Shown here: piece after piece, positions 44,001-55,464 of the stretch
Layout of the letters: every line of letters begins with the position of its first letter
How positions within the stretch are numbered: position 1 is the first letter of the stretch
From: Cladorhizidae sp. MBARI D1340-BT2
Lineage: Eukaryota; Porifera; Demospongiae; Poecilosclerida; Cladorhizidae
Assembly (NCBI GenBank): GCA_028752905.1
Contig: JAQNBH010000017.1
Location: 33,245,908-33,309,907, forward strand
DNA: 64,000 nt
Direction of reading: 5' to 3'
Program-made: the position numbers and the translations under genes
Notes under the pieces: generated by a model
The model's input: only the letters and a program-made list of their open reading frames with translations
The model's database searches: none
What the model was told of the DNA's origin: nothing

Positions 44001-44241
44001 ATGGTGGTCCTCTGTGCCGTTACCCTTCCAGGACTCTACGACAAGACTTTGAGGAGAACAGGTTCCACCAGTTGCAGTTGAAAGACAAGTCGCTCTGTTC
44101 CTGCTGTGAGGGTCGACTGGGGCGGTTCTGGAATTCTGGGGCTCCTTGTTCCTCCTGCAGACACAAAGTCTGCAAGAACTGCCGGCATTCTGCTCACGGT
44201 CGTTCGCACAAGTTCATTTGCACCGTCTGTGAAAAGAAGTG
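41019..44241 (+). CDS. synaptotagmin-like/rabphilin-type Rab effector, first two exons
   Basis: Exon 41019-41152 (donor TTGGG|GTGAGT) encodes MDMSAGPQDLELLDLSFLTR and a charged helix. This is the first Rab-binding helix of the Slp homology domain, which characteristically reads 'LDLSFLTEEE...I..VL.RDE.L'. After a 2.9-kb phase-2 intron, exon 44032-44241 (acceptor TTACCCTTCCAG) gives TLRQDFEENRF and a zinc finger with four pairs, CSCC, CSSC, CKNC and CTVC, which bind two zincs in this family. It ends at EKKW with donor GTAAGT. Known relatives bind GTP-loaded Rab27/Rab3 and tether secretory vesicles; C-terminal C2 domains may or may not follow. The later exons were not found in the window, so the gene is partial. 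Confidence 0.8.
41153..42600. other. intron of the Rab effector gene, left part
   Basis: No nested gene supported. ORFs on the minus strand lack recognisable content. Confidence 0.4.
42604..43135 (+). repeat. 17-bp minisatellite inside the Rab effector intron
   Basis: About 31 copies of GCTCCAAGGATGGCTCT. Early copies carry GCTTT and inserted TGTTTCAG-type spacers; internal copies are nearly identical. As 17 is not a multiple of three, every frame cycles through the same three peptides, which explains the long overlapping ORFs on both strands. Confidence 0.95.
43136..44031. other. intron of the Rab effector gene, right part
   Basis: Nothing coding. Short C-rich run near 43706-43724. Confidence 0.4.
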
Positions 44242-46205
44242 GTAAGTTTAGTGGTCTAATTACAGCGGGTTATCTTTGTGATGGATTCCCCCCACCCTCT
44301 CCCATTGAAGAGCCAACAATCATCCTAATTAATAAGCCACCCCCACATAATTTAGCCATTTTTACCAGGAACCCAAAGGCACCAACAAAACAATGAAACC
44401 ATGTGGCACTCGGGTCTCTGGCTGGTGTTCAAAACCAAGTGAACCTTTGCATAAGGCATTAAAGTATACATCTATAATTGAGCGGTAACATTTCAGCTCG
44501 GCTCTTCGTCTTGCTCAGAGAAGGGCCGGGACGTACTCTTCCCTTCTTGTGGGCGTGTAGCCTCATTCAAGTGCATTTTACGCGAGTGCATGGGCCCCTT
44601 CCCCCTTGCACCAGATCACACTTGAATAATGTCTTGAGCCAATGACACAGCAAGTTGTCTGTCCATACAATGGTGGCGATCGATATTGGATCTCCACAGA
44701 CACATGACTAAAAACTTTGATCAATTGAGGAGCATGGTCCAATTTTGTGGTTGTGTCACAGTCACACCTGGGTGTGGTCTAAGTATTGTGGTTGTGTCAC
44801 GTCGCACCGGAGTTGATTTTTTTTCAGAATTTGTTTCTTATGAAAATTTATTCCATTCCAAAGGTATGTACTCCAGAAGCTAATTAGTCTCACCTGCAAC
44901 GGAACTTCCTGTGTGCTAGTACGATTCACAAAGTATGGAGCTAACACCTGTGGCTGGGCTGGAACTGTCTTCATAAATCTAGAGTTTCCACACACAAAGA
45001 AACTCCATTCCCCGAACAACAACAATAACAAACAACGAACAACAACAACAACAACAACACCATCTAAAAGTGTGAAAGGATAATACTCCAAAATGCGTGT
45101 GGTCATCAAAGTGGGTGTGGTTGTCATGCATGCCGTGGAGAGCGACCTTAGAATAGAAGCAGTATTGAGTGCGAGGGAAGCAAACTTGCCAATCCCTTAA
45201 TTTGCTGGATGAGTAAAAAAAAAATTTTTTTTAATTGAAAGAATAATAATGATGCAATGATCAGAGCTCTACTACTAATACATAGTTACTCAATACTATC
45301 ACTACTAGTATCACAAAGGCTATGTGTGGTCGCACTCCTTGCCTGACTAAGCAACTGAAATATCCATGTTGCATACCTTCTCCCTTGCTGCTAGGCTTCA
45401 TGCGGGATTTGTACACTGTAAGACACCTATGTGGCATTGCTTTTTTGAACCTTGGACTGCCAGGAGGACTGCTGTCTCTGGTTGAAAGTTACACTAACAC
45501 TGAAAGGTGCTATACATTGGTGTGCACTATTAAGAATTTGAGATGCACACAACAACAAAATCCGGAATTTCATGGCTTTGCCCAGGATGCCAAAATGATG
45601 GTTTTGAGAGATGTTCTGGGATGGTTGAGGGGTATGCATGTGTGTGCATGTCTTCTCTGTGTGTGCGCGTGGGATGGTTGGGAGGTATGCATGTGTGTGC
45701 ATGTCTTCTCTGTGTGTGCGCGTGGATGGGGTTTGGTGCGTCTCCTTACCAACTGGCTAGACCAATGGCAGAGGATCGATCTGGTGCATAGCACATGTCC
45801 TGACTCTCGAGCATGCAGAGAGATGGTCACAACATGCACTCACCTCGAACCAACAGTGGAGTACGTAGGCACCCACCCAAGCGTAGGATGTCTGGGCACG
45901 CGCAGGACCAGATTGTATTAGGTTGAACATGTATGTGTATGTGTTGTTCCCTGGGAAGACATAGAGTTGACAGAAATCCCTCACCTCAGCAATCTCTGTC
46001 GAAATATCTTGAGCCGATATCGCTGAAGTCATGAGTGTGTGTGTGTGTGTGTGTGTGTGCATATAGTGGGGATTGAACTGGAAATATGCCAATTGAGCAA
46101 GTGTAGGCATGGTCCAAACAGCAGTTGCCAATCAGTCGCTAATTCCATGACACATTCTGTAGCGGCAATCTCTTGTAGCCGATCCTTTGCCTCAGGGAAG
46201 AGGGT
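44242..46205. other. no assigned exon; small repeats
   Basis: Presumably intron or 3' flank of the Rab effector gene. A 53-bp unit (GGGATGGTTG ... TGTGTGCGCGT) is duplicated at 45618-45723, and a GT microsatellite lies at 46034-46059. A 199-codon plus-strand ORF at 45322-45921 spans the duplication and has no recognisable domain. Confidence 0.4.
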
Positions 46206-47162
46206 GGGGAACGCCTGTGCCCTCACTTCATTGTCATGTGTCCTCCCTTCATTGTCATGTGCCCTCCCTTCATTGTCATGTGCCCTCCCTTCATTGTCAT
46301 GTGCCCTCCCTTCATTGTCATGTGCCCTCCCTTCATTGTCATGTGCCCTCCCTTCATTGTCATGTGCCCTCTATTCATTATCATGTGCCCTCCCTTCATT
46401 GTCATGTGCCCTCCCTTCATTGTCATGTGCCCTCCCTTCATTGTCATGTGCCCTCCCTCCATTGTCATGTGCCCTCCCTTCATTGTCATGTGCCCTCCCT
46501 TCATTGTCATGTGCCCTCCCTTCATTGTCATGTGCCCTCCCTTCATTGTCATGTGCCCTCCCTTCATTGTCATGTGCCCTCCCTTCATTGTCATGTGCCC
46601 TCCCTTCATTGTCATGTGTCCTCCCTTCATTGTCATGTGCCCTCACTTCATTGTCATGTGCCCTCCCTTCATTGTCATGTGCCCTCACTTCATTGTCATG
46701 TGCCCTCCCTTCATTGTCATGTGCCCTCCCTTCATTGTCATGTGCCCTCCCTTCATTGTCATGTGCCCTCCCTTCATTGTCATGTGCCCTCTATTCATTA
46801 TCATGTGCCCTCCCTCCATTGTCATGTGCCCTCCCTTCATTGTCATGTGCCCTCCCTTCATTGTCATGTGCCCTCCCTTCATTGTCATGTGCCCTCCCTT
46901 CATTGTCATGTGCCCTCCCTTCATTGTCATGTGTCCTCCCTTCATTGTCATGTGCCCTCACTTCATTGTCATGTGCCCTCCCTTCATTGTCATGTGCCCT
47001 CACTTCATTGTCATGTGACCTCCCTTCATTGTCATGTGTCCTCCCTTCATTGTCATGTGCCCTCCCTTCATTGTCATGTGCCCTCCCTTCATTGTCATGT
47101 GACCTCCCTTCATTATCATGTGCCCTCCCCTCATTGTCATGTGAGCTCCCTTCATTGTCATG
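46206..47162 (+). repeat. 21-bp minisatellite
   Basis: About 45 copies of CCCTCCCTTCATTGTCATGTG. Since 21 is divisible by three, all three plus frames and two minus frames stay open, producing ORFs of up to 386 codons that are not genes. Marker variants (CTATTCATTATC at about 46370 and 46790, 420 bp or 20 units apart) show that a block of about 20 units was itself duplicated. Confidence 0.95.
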
Positions 47163-47937
47163 CACCGCATTGTTTCATTATTCTGGGGGTAGAAGCTAAA
47201 GATTCTGGACTTACGTAAGCCATGTCCGCACTAGATCTCTGATAAGCATCTGATCCTACACAATCCCATCCGCACTATCCGCACTGTCTCACTTTTTTCC
47301 TGTGGGTGGTGTCCAATCCTGATTCGGCTGGAACCACCTTGACTGGTCGTTTGGATCCTGATTATCAGAAAAGCTTTGCAATTTCTGTCCGAGTCGACCG
47401 TCTGGAGTATGGTAGAGACAAAGAGAATCTAGAAAGAGGAAGATGTTCAAAGAACAAATGGGTGGTGTGTCCAGGAACAAGATAGAGTATGAGAAGGGCC
47501 AGAGGCTGGCCAAGGGTGTAAGTGTGCATGGTAGCAATGCACAATCAATGTCAAGGATTGGTCCTGCTGTAGTAGTATGGTAGCTATAGCAATGCATACC
47601 TAGCTATCTAGCTAGATTACTGCAAACACAGATTCCCCCAAGAAATATTTGTTCGTTTTAAGATAATATGGAAACCAAGTTTCTGGAAGAAGCAGACCAG
47701 AGATGTAGCTGGAGATAGAGGCAGAGTTCAGAGAGCCAGTGAAGCACAGTTGTGATGAAGATAGTAGGTCGTCCATCCCAATACCAGCAGCCATCACCAT
47801 TCAAACCTTCCCAGCAATCTCCCTTTTCATCTCGACTACCCTCATCTCCGATGAACCCTTCCTCCCCTTACCTTACTCACATCAACTTTCACCAACTCTG
47901 TACCTAATTATTACGACATTCTCAATAATTTACTTAC
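47163..47937. other. spacer between arrays
   Basis: No gene supported. The last 15-40 bp before 47938 (ATTCTCAATAATTTACTTACTAG) resemble hairpin-family sequence leading into the next array. Confidence 0.4.
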
Positions 47938-50900
47938 TAGATGCTCTAGCCTTCATCAGGAGACCAGATGCTCTAGCCTTCACCAGGAGACCAGATGCTC
48001 TAGCCTTCATCAGGAGACCAGATGCTCTAGCCTTCATCAGGAGACTACATGTAGATGCTCTAACCTTCATCAGGAGACCAGATGCTCTAGCCTTCATCAG
48101 GAGACCAGATGCTCTAGCCTTCATCAGGAGACCAGATGCTCTAGCCTTCACCAGGAGACTAGATGCTCTAGCACTCACCAGGAGACCAGATGCTCTAGCC
48201 CTCACCAGGAGACCAGATGCTCTAGCCTTCACCAGGAGACCAGATGCTCTAGCCCTCACCAGGAGACCAGATGCTCTAGCCTTCATCAGGAGACCAGATG
48301 CTCTAGCCCTCACCAGGAGACCAGATGCTCTAGCCTTCATCAGGAGACCAGATGCTCTAGCCTTCATCAGGAGACTACATGTAGATGCTCTAACCTTCAT
48401 CAGGAGACCAGATGCTCTAGCCTTCATCAGGAGACCAGATGCTCTAGCCTTCACCAGGAGACTAGATGCTCTAGCACTCACCAGGAGACCAGATGCTCTA
48501 GCCTTCATCAGGAGACCAGATGTTCTAGCCTTCATCAGGAGACCAGTTGCTCTAGCCTTCACCAGGAGACTAGATGCTCTAGCCTTCATCAGGAGACCAG
48601 ATGCTCTAGCCTTCATCAGGAGACCAGATGCTCTAGCCTTCATCAGGAGACCAGATGCTCTAGCCTTCACCAGGAGACCAGATGCTCTAGCCTTCATCAG
48701 GACACCAGATGCTCTAGCCCTCACCAGGAGACCAGATGCTCTAGCCTTCATCAGGAGACCAGATGCTCTAGCCTTCATCAGGAGACCAGATGCTCTAGCC
48801 TTCATCACGAGACCAGATGCTCTAGCCCTCACCAGGAGACCAGATGCTCTAGCCTTCACCAGGAGACTAGATGCTCTAGCACTCACCAGGAGACCAGATG
48901 CTCTAGCCTTCATCAGGAGACCAGATGCTCTAGCCTTCATCAGGAGACCAGATGCTCTAGCCCTCACCAGGAGACTAGATGCTCTAGCCCTCACCAGGAG
49001 ACCAGATGCTCTAGCCCTCACCAGGAGACCAGATGCTCTAGCCTTCACCAGGAGACCAGATGCTCTAGCACTCACCAGGAGACCAGATGCTCTAGCCTTC
49101 ATCAGACTAGATGCTCTAGCCTTCATCAGGAGACCAGATGCTCTAGCCTTCATCAGGAGACCAGATGCTCTAGCCTTCACCAGGAGACCAGATGTTCTAG
49201 CCTTCATCAGGAGACCATAGCCTTCATCAGGAGACCAGATGCTCTAGCCCTCACCAAGAGACCAGATGCTCTAGCCTTCATCAGGAGACCAGATGCTCTA
49301 GCCCTCACCAGGAGACCAGATGCTCTAGCCTTCATCAGGAGACCAGATGCTCTAGCCCTCACCAGGAGACCAGATGCTCTAGCCCTCACCAGGAGACCAG
49401 ATGCTCCAGGAGACCAGATGCTCTAGCCTTCATCAGGAGACCAGATGCTCTAGCCTTCATCAGGAGACCAGATGCTCTAGCCTTCACCAGGAGACCAGAT
49501 GCTCTAGCCTTCATCAGGAGACCAGATGCTCTAGCCCTCACCAGGAGACCAGATGCTCTAGCCTTCATCAGGAGACCAGATGCTCTAGCCTTCATCAGGA
49601 GACCAGATGCTCTAGCCTTCATCAGGAGACCAGATGCTCTAGCCCTCACCAGGAGACCAGATGCTCTAGCCTTCAGCAGGAGACTAGATGCTCTAGCACT
49701 CACCAGGAGACCAGATGCTCTAGCCTTCATCAGGAGACCAGATGCTCTAGCCTTCATCAGGAGACCAGATGCTCTAGCCCTCACCAGGAGACCAGATGCT
49801 CTAGCCCTCACCAGGAGACCAGATGCTCTAGCCCTCACCAGGAGACCAGATGCTCTAGCCTTCACCAGGAGACCAGATGCTCTAGCACTCACCAGGAGAC
49901 TAGATGCTCTAGCCTTCATCAGACCAGATGCTCTAGCCTTCATCAGGAGACCAGATGCTCTAGCCTTCACCAGGAGACTAGATGCTCTAGCCTTCATCAG
50001 GAGACCAGGAGACCAGATGCTCTAGCCTTCACCAGGAGACCAGATGTTCTAGCCTTCATCAGGAGACCATAGCCTTCATCAGGAGACCAGATGCTCTAGC
50101 CCTCACCAAGAGACCAGATGCTCTAGCCTTCATCAGGAGACCAGATGCTCTAGCCCTCACCAGGAGACCAGATGCTCTAGCCTTCATCAGGAGACCAGAT
50201 GCTCTAGCCCTCACCAGGAGACCAGATGCTCTAGCCCTCACCAGGAGACCAGATGCTCCAGGAGACCAGATGCTCAAGCCTTCATCAGGAGACTAGATGC
50301 TCTAGCCCTCTACCAGGAGACCAGATGCTCTAGCCTTCATCAGGAGATCAGATGCTCTAGCCCTCACCAGGAGATCAGATGCTCTAGCCCTCACCAGGAG
50401 ACCAGATGCTCTAGCCTTCATCAGGAGACTAGATGCTCTAGCCTTCATCAGGAGACCAGATGCTCTAGCCTTCATCAGGAGACCAGATGCTCTAGCCCTC
50501 ACCAGGAGACCAGATGCTCTAGCCTTCATCAGGAGACCAGATGCTCTAGCCTTCATCAGGAGACCAGATACTCTAGCCTTCATCAGGAGACCAGATGCTC
50601 TAGCCCTCACCAGGAGACCAGATGCTCTAGCCCTCACCAGGAGACCAGATACTCCAGGAGACCAGATGCTCTAGCCTTCATCAGGAGACTAGATGCTCTA
50701 GCCCTCTACCAGGAGACCAGATGCTCTAGCCTTCATCAGGAGACCAGATGCTCTAGCCCTCACCAGGAGACCAGATGCTCTAGCCTTCATCAGGAGACCA
50801 GATGCTCTAGCCTTCATCAGGAGACCAGATACTCTAGCCTTCATCAGGAGACCAGATGCTCTAGCCTTCATCAGGAGACCAGATGCTCTAGCCTTCATCA

Positions 50901-51595
50901 GGAGACCAGATGCTCTAGCCTTCATCAGGAGACCAGATGCTCTAGCCCTCACCAGGAGACCAGATGCTCTAGCCTTCACCAGGAGACCAGATGCTCTAGC
51001 CTTCACCAGGAGACCAGATGCTCTAGAGACCAGATGCTCTAGCCCTCACCAGGACCTTCACCAGGAGACCAGATGCTCTAGCCTTCACCAGGAGACCAGA
51101 TGCTCCAGGAGACCAGATGCTCTAGCCCTCACCAGGAGACCAGATGCTCTAGCCTTCACCAGGAGACCAGATGCTCTAGCCTTCATCAGGAGACTAGATG
51201 CTCTAGCCTTCACCAGGAGACCAGATGCTCTAGCCTTCATCAGGAGACCAGATGCTCTAGCCTTCATCAGGAGACTAGATGCTCTAGCCTTCATCAGGGG
51301 ACTAGATGCTCTAGTTCACCAGGAGACCAGATGCTCTAGCCTTCATCAGGAGACCAGATGCTCTAGCCTTCATCAGGAGACCAGATGCTCTAGCCTTCAC
51401 CAGGAGACCAGATGCTCTAGCCTTCATCAGGAGACCAGATGCTCTAGCCTTCACCAGGAGACCAGATGCTCTAGCCTTCATCAGGAGACCAGATGCTCTA
51501 GCCTTCATCATGAGACTAGATGCTCTAGCCTTCATCAGGAGACTAGATGCTCTAGCCTTCATCAGGAGACTAGATCCTCTAGCCTTCATCACGAG
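47938..51595 (+). repeat. 27-bp minisatellite, 3.7 kb, derived from the hairpin element
   Basis: About 135 copies of a 27-bp unit, AGATGCTCTAGCCTTCATCA followed by GGAGACC. Main variants are CCTTCAC and CCCTCAC for CCTTCAT, and GACTAG for GACCAG. Block duplications are visible: the odd junction GAGACCATAGCC occurs at 49211 and 50063 (852 bp apart), and GACTACATGTAGATGC at 48043 and 48373 (330 bp apart). Very long ORFs on both strands (493 and 425 codons) follow from the period of nine codons. Confidence 0.95.
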
Positions 51596-51974
51596 TAATT
51601 ATATATATGGAGAAAGTCATTGTAGCTATGTACATACTATGTCAACTGAGAGTTGGTCGACCATTATGATATCACTTATTTTGGGAAGGAAAAGGAAGCA
51701 CCGAGCGCACCAATTGTCATACACTCACTGCAATGATGTGCACACATGTAGAGGTGACATGTTTTTGTGTTTTAATGTCCTGCTTGAGCTTGAGCAAGTC
51801 ACGTGCAAGTGCTGTCTCTTCCTCCTCAAATTCTCTAAATTCTCACTCATGTCTCTCTGCTATAAGAGAAGGATCATCAGCACACAAACCTTGTGTACTG
51901 TAGGGAACACTACTAGTAACTGTTGATTGCGTCAATCAATAGTGGGCATTATGCTAGTGTGGACACAGTTAGGC
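51596..51974. other. right flank of the 27-bp array
   Basis: Contains TATGTCAACTGAGAGTT at 51638-51654, matching the downstream flank of the 2.2-kb hairpin. No gene seen. Confidence 0.45.
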
Positions 51975-52596
51975 TAGATTAGATCCGGATTCTAGTTAGT
52001 CTAGATCAGATCTCCTGATTCTAGTTAGGCTAAATCAGATCCTGATTCTAGTTAGGCTAGATCAGATCCTGATTCTAGTTAGACTACAGTAAATCAGATC
52101 CTGATTCTAGTTAGGCTAGATCAGATCCTGATTCTAATTAGGCAAAATCAGATCCTGATTCTAGTTAGGCTAAATCAGATCCTGATTCTAGTTAGGCTAA
52201 ATCAGATCCTGATTCTAGTTAGGCTAAATCAGATCCTGATTCTAGTTAGGCTAAATCAGATCCTGATTCTAGTTAGGCTAAATCAGATCCTGATTCTAGT
52301 TAGGCTAAATCAGATCCTGATTCTAGTTAGGCTAGATCAGATCCTGGTTCTAGTTAGGCTAAATCAGATCTCTGATTCTAGTTAGGCAAAATCAGATCCT
52401 GATTCTAGTTAGGCTAAATCAGATCCTGATTCTAGTTAGGCTAAATCAGATCCTGATTCTAGTTAGTCTAGATCAGATCCTGATTCTGGTTAGGCTAAAT
52501 CAGATCCTGATTCTAGTTAGTCTCGATCAGATCCTGATTCTAGTTAGGCTAGATCAGATCCTGATTCTAGTTAGGCTAAATCAGATCCTGATTCTA
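51975..52596 (+). repeat. 27-bp minisatellite, second family
   Basis: About 22 copies of TCTAGTTAGGCTAAATCAGA followed by TCCTGAT. Outer copies are more diverged (AGTCTAGATC, CTGGTT). Unrelated in sequence to the neighbouring 27-bp array. Confidence 0.95.
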
Positions 52597-52741
52597 GAGC
52601 AGGATTTAAAATGGCTCTGGGGTGGACTTGGTTTCCTGCTCCCCCTCCTCTCCCCATACCTGGCGTAGAGGAGAGGTCAGCCTCACAGCCCTAACAGAAC
52701 ATATAGACAGCATCTTCTTGTATCTCCATTTATGACATCAG

Positions 52742-52951
52742 TTAAATAGTCCCACCCAGATTGATCCATCTGTTGATGCCAATTCCACCAATTAGAGCAG
52801 CCGGTAATTCAATTCCACCGCCCAGACCGCCAGACTCTTCACTGAAAGGGAAATGATCAGCAACACCAAACGCTGTAGACAGCAGTTCCCTGGGACACCA
52901 CCCTAGGTTCCATGAGGGGTGGTCCTTCATCAGGGGTGGGTGGAGCTTCAA
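52742..52951 (-). CDS. hypothetical 69-codon ORF, possible exon
   Basis: Minus-strand ORF ending ELPAALIGGIGINRWINLGG, preceded by GVADHFPFSEESGGLGGG. An acceptor-like TGTCCCAG lies at its N-terminal third. Glycine-rich, no family recognised, no supporting neighbours. Confidence 0.2.
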   Translation of the reverse strand: MKLHPPLMKDHPSWNLGWCPRELLSTAFGVADHFPFSEESGGLGGGIELPAALIGGIGINRWINLGGTI

Positions 52952-53404
52952 GGAAGGGCTACTGCACTCTAGGAAAGGCCTGTCTTCACAAACAAACTGT
53001 GTTCAGAGGAATCGTAATCTGTGTTGGACATCTATTCTTGTTCTGCACTTGTATGACTGCAGATGTTGTTGCTGTTATTATTATACGTATACGTAGAGCA
53101 ATGAACATCATGGACACAGAATCCTTGACTAGCAGAGAGAAGATTAGAGCGTGGGTAAGGTGAACACACTTTAATTAACCTGTGGGTCCTGTTTCTTTGA
53201 CTCGTCTGGACCCACACATGCTAGGGCTAGGGCTAGGGCTAGGTAGACTTCTCAGTAGTAGTTGCTCTTACTGAAATTTCCAGCAACTCGGGATTTGTGA
53301 TAAGCAGCTGCAAGGTCTCAATTGAAGCAAATACCCCACACCTGTTCCTGCAGACACAACTGATGCTGTACATTATCAGTGTCTTCTTGTTCCTCAACGG
53401 AATG
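52952..53404. other. spacer with GGGCTA tract
   Basis: Four copies of the hexamer CTAGGG at 53221-53244. A short ORF MNIMDTESLTSREKIRAW (53101-53154) ends exactly at a consensus-like donor GTAAGG and could be a first exon, but no matching downstream exon was found. Confidence 0.35.
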
Positions 53405-54392
53405 GGTAGAAGTTTGACCTCCGGCTGGGTAGAGACTTGACCTCCGGCTGGGTAGAGGTTTGACCTCTGGCTGGGTAGGGTTTGACCTCTGGCTGGGTAG
53501 AGGCTTGACCTCTGGCTGGGTAGAGGTTTGAACTCTGGCTGAGTAGAGGTTTGACCTCTGGCTGAGTAGAGGTTTGACCTCTGGCTGAGTAGAGGTTTGA
53601 CCTCCGGCTGAGTAGAGGTTTGACCTCCGGCTGGGTAGAGGCTTGACCTCCGGCTGGGTAGAGGCTTGACCTCCGGCCGGGTAGAGGTTTGACCTCTGGC
53701 TGGGTAGAGGCTTGACCTCTGGCTGAGTAGAGGTTTGACCTCCGGCTGAGTAGAGGTTTGACCTCCGGCTGAGTAGAGGTTTGACCTCCGGCTGAGTAGA
53801 GGTTTGACCTCCGGCTGGGTAGAGGCTTGACCTCCAGTTGAGTAGAGGTTTCACCTCTGGCTGGGTAGAGGTTTGACCTCCGGCTGAGTAGAGGTTTGAC
53901 CTCCGGCTGAGTAGAGGTTTGACCTCCGGCTGAGTAGAGGTTTGACCTCCGGCTGAGTAGAGGTTTGACCTCTGGCTGAGTAGAGGTTTGACCTCTGGCT
54001 GAGTAGAGGTTTTACCTCTGGCTGAGTAGAGGTTTGACCTCTGGCTGAGTAGAGGTTTGACCTCCGGCTGAGTAGAGGTTTGACCTCCGGCTGAGTTGAG
54101 GTTTGACCTCCGGCTGAGAGAGGTTTGACCTCCGGCTGAGTAGAGGTTTGACCTCTGGCTGGGTAGAGGTTTGACCTCTGGCTGAGTAGAGGTTTGACCT
54201 CTGGCTGAGTAGAGGTTTGACCTCCAGCTGAGTAGAGGTTTCACCTCTGGCTGGGTAGAGGTTTGACCTCCGGCTGAGTAGAGGTTTGACCTCTGGCTGA
54301 GTAGAGGTTTGACCTCCAGCTGAGTAGAGGTTTGACCTCTGGCTGGGTAGAGGCTTGACCTCCGGCTGGGTAGAGGTTTGACCTCTGGCTGA
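53405..54392 (-). repeat. 23-bp minisatellite
   Basis: About 43 copies of GGCTGAGTAGAGGTTTGACC followed by TCC. Variants are GGGTAG for GAGTAG, TCT for TCC and GCTTGAC for GTTTGAC. Three units make 69 bp, so the 308-codon minus-strand ORF shows a 23-residue repeat that is an artefact of the period. Confidence 0.95.
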
Positions 54393-54442
54393 GTCCTCCG
54401 GTGTCAGTGAGAAGTTTTTTCTTCCAGTCTTTTCCTGTTGTT

Positions 54443-54599
54443 TCAGGTGGCAAGGTCAGCATCAAAGTTGGCATATTCTTCCTTGGTCAAACAAAGATCC
54501 TCCGCAAAGGCTTCGAGATTTCTGTGAGTTTCAGTATCGTCAGGAAGACTCGTGGTATAAACACATTTGGATTTGTGTCTTCCCAACTCCAACCAATCG
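54443..54599 (-). CDS. possible C-terminal exon or gene remnant
   Basis: On the minus strand, 51 codons read DWLELGRHKSKCVYTTSLPD, then THRNLEAFAEDLCLTKEEYA and NFDADLAT before TGA. Composition and codon pattern look coding. Directly upstream, one frame over, ILTLEERQMEVKRVMLQRL (about 54591-54650) is also protein-like. The join is therefore either a splice (CTACAG| at 54600, poor pyrimidine tract) or a frameshift in a decayed gene. The 23-bp array begins 50 bp after the stop. Unrecognised. Confidence 0.3.
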
Positions 54600-55464
54600 C
54601 TGTAGCATGACACGCTTGACCTCCATCTGTCTCTCTTCCAAAGTCAGAATCATCCTTTCACTTGACAAGGCCCGAGGTCAACCGCCTAGTGGGAGATTGA
54701 GAATCTCAGAGTAACTAACCTCAAGAGGAAGCGAACTTTGCAATGTGGGCACTCACATGTAACAAACGATCGTTTAATTATCCGAGGTCTGGTCATTGGT
54801 CGGTCATGTTCATGGGCTGGTCGCCAGTGAGGAGTATTGATGAAGCATGTAGCAGATCATCCATGCCAGCTACACTGTACATGTATATATAGTGGTCGTA
54901 CAATGTAGGGTAGTCGCTGTGTAGGTGGGTCTTACAAGTGCAGGGCTAATGTAGTACTAACATCTCCTTGTCCCTGCATTGTCTTCCTTGTGTGTTCTGG
55001 TTACTATGTTTGTGTGCTGTGCCTGTATTAGTACACAGTGGATCTCTTTTGTCCTGGCATTGTTATGTCCCAGTTTTAATAGTAGGCACCTCGTTAAGAT
55101 GCAGTCGATGTATTCAATATTGGAACTGGAATGTACTAATGTACAATGTTTGGAGCCACAGTTTATAGGCTCAGTCAACACCATTATTTCTCCTTTATTC
55201 CCTAAAAGATCCCCCCACCCCCTCTCAGACTCATCTTGTTTAGCTTGAGTACTGCAGCTTTGTATGCACTGCAGAGAAGCTCTCATGGCCGCTAATAGTG
55301 TACTTTACAGTGTAAGGTACACTATTAGCGGCCATGAGAGCTTAGCCTTTCACCTTGAGAATCATGTTTTATTCATGTGTATGTGTATTTGGCACTTGAT
55401 CGTGACACCGTAAACTCTAATTGATGCACACCACATTGTTTTTCACATGATCATTTGGAATGAA
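54600..55464. other. spacer, no gene apart from the hairpin
   Basis: No supported gene except possible upstream coding of the 54.5-kb remnant. Confidence 0.35.
55277..55343. repeat. 67-bp hairpin
   Basis: AAGCTCTCATGGCCGCTAAT continues AGTGTAC. Its complement follows after a 13-nt loop (TTTACAGTGTAAG) that is itself partly palindromic. The 27-bp stem looks perfect. A related GTTAGCGGCCATTTTGA lies at 1144-1160. Probably a tiny foldback repeat. Confidence 0.75.

Noticed and set aside
45322..45921. 199-codon plus-strand ORF
   Set aside because: It crosses a 53-bp duplication and GT-rich simple sequence, with no domain or splice support.
46039..47218. ORFs of 386, 343 and 260 codons
   Set aside because: They translate a 21-bp tandem repeat in three frames; no unique coding sequence.
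47739..49220. 493-codon plus-strand ORF and 425-codon minus-strand ORF
   Set aside because: Both are products of a 27-bp unit that keeps its frame without stops; overlapping open frames on both strands with the same period are not genes.
53318..54474. 308-codon minus-strand ORF with a 23-residue repeat that looks like a structural protein
   Set aside because: The residue period is three times the 23-bp DNA period. Only the upstream unique part near 54.5 kb is kept as a possible exon.
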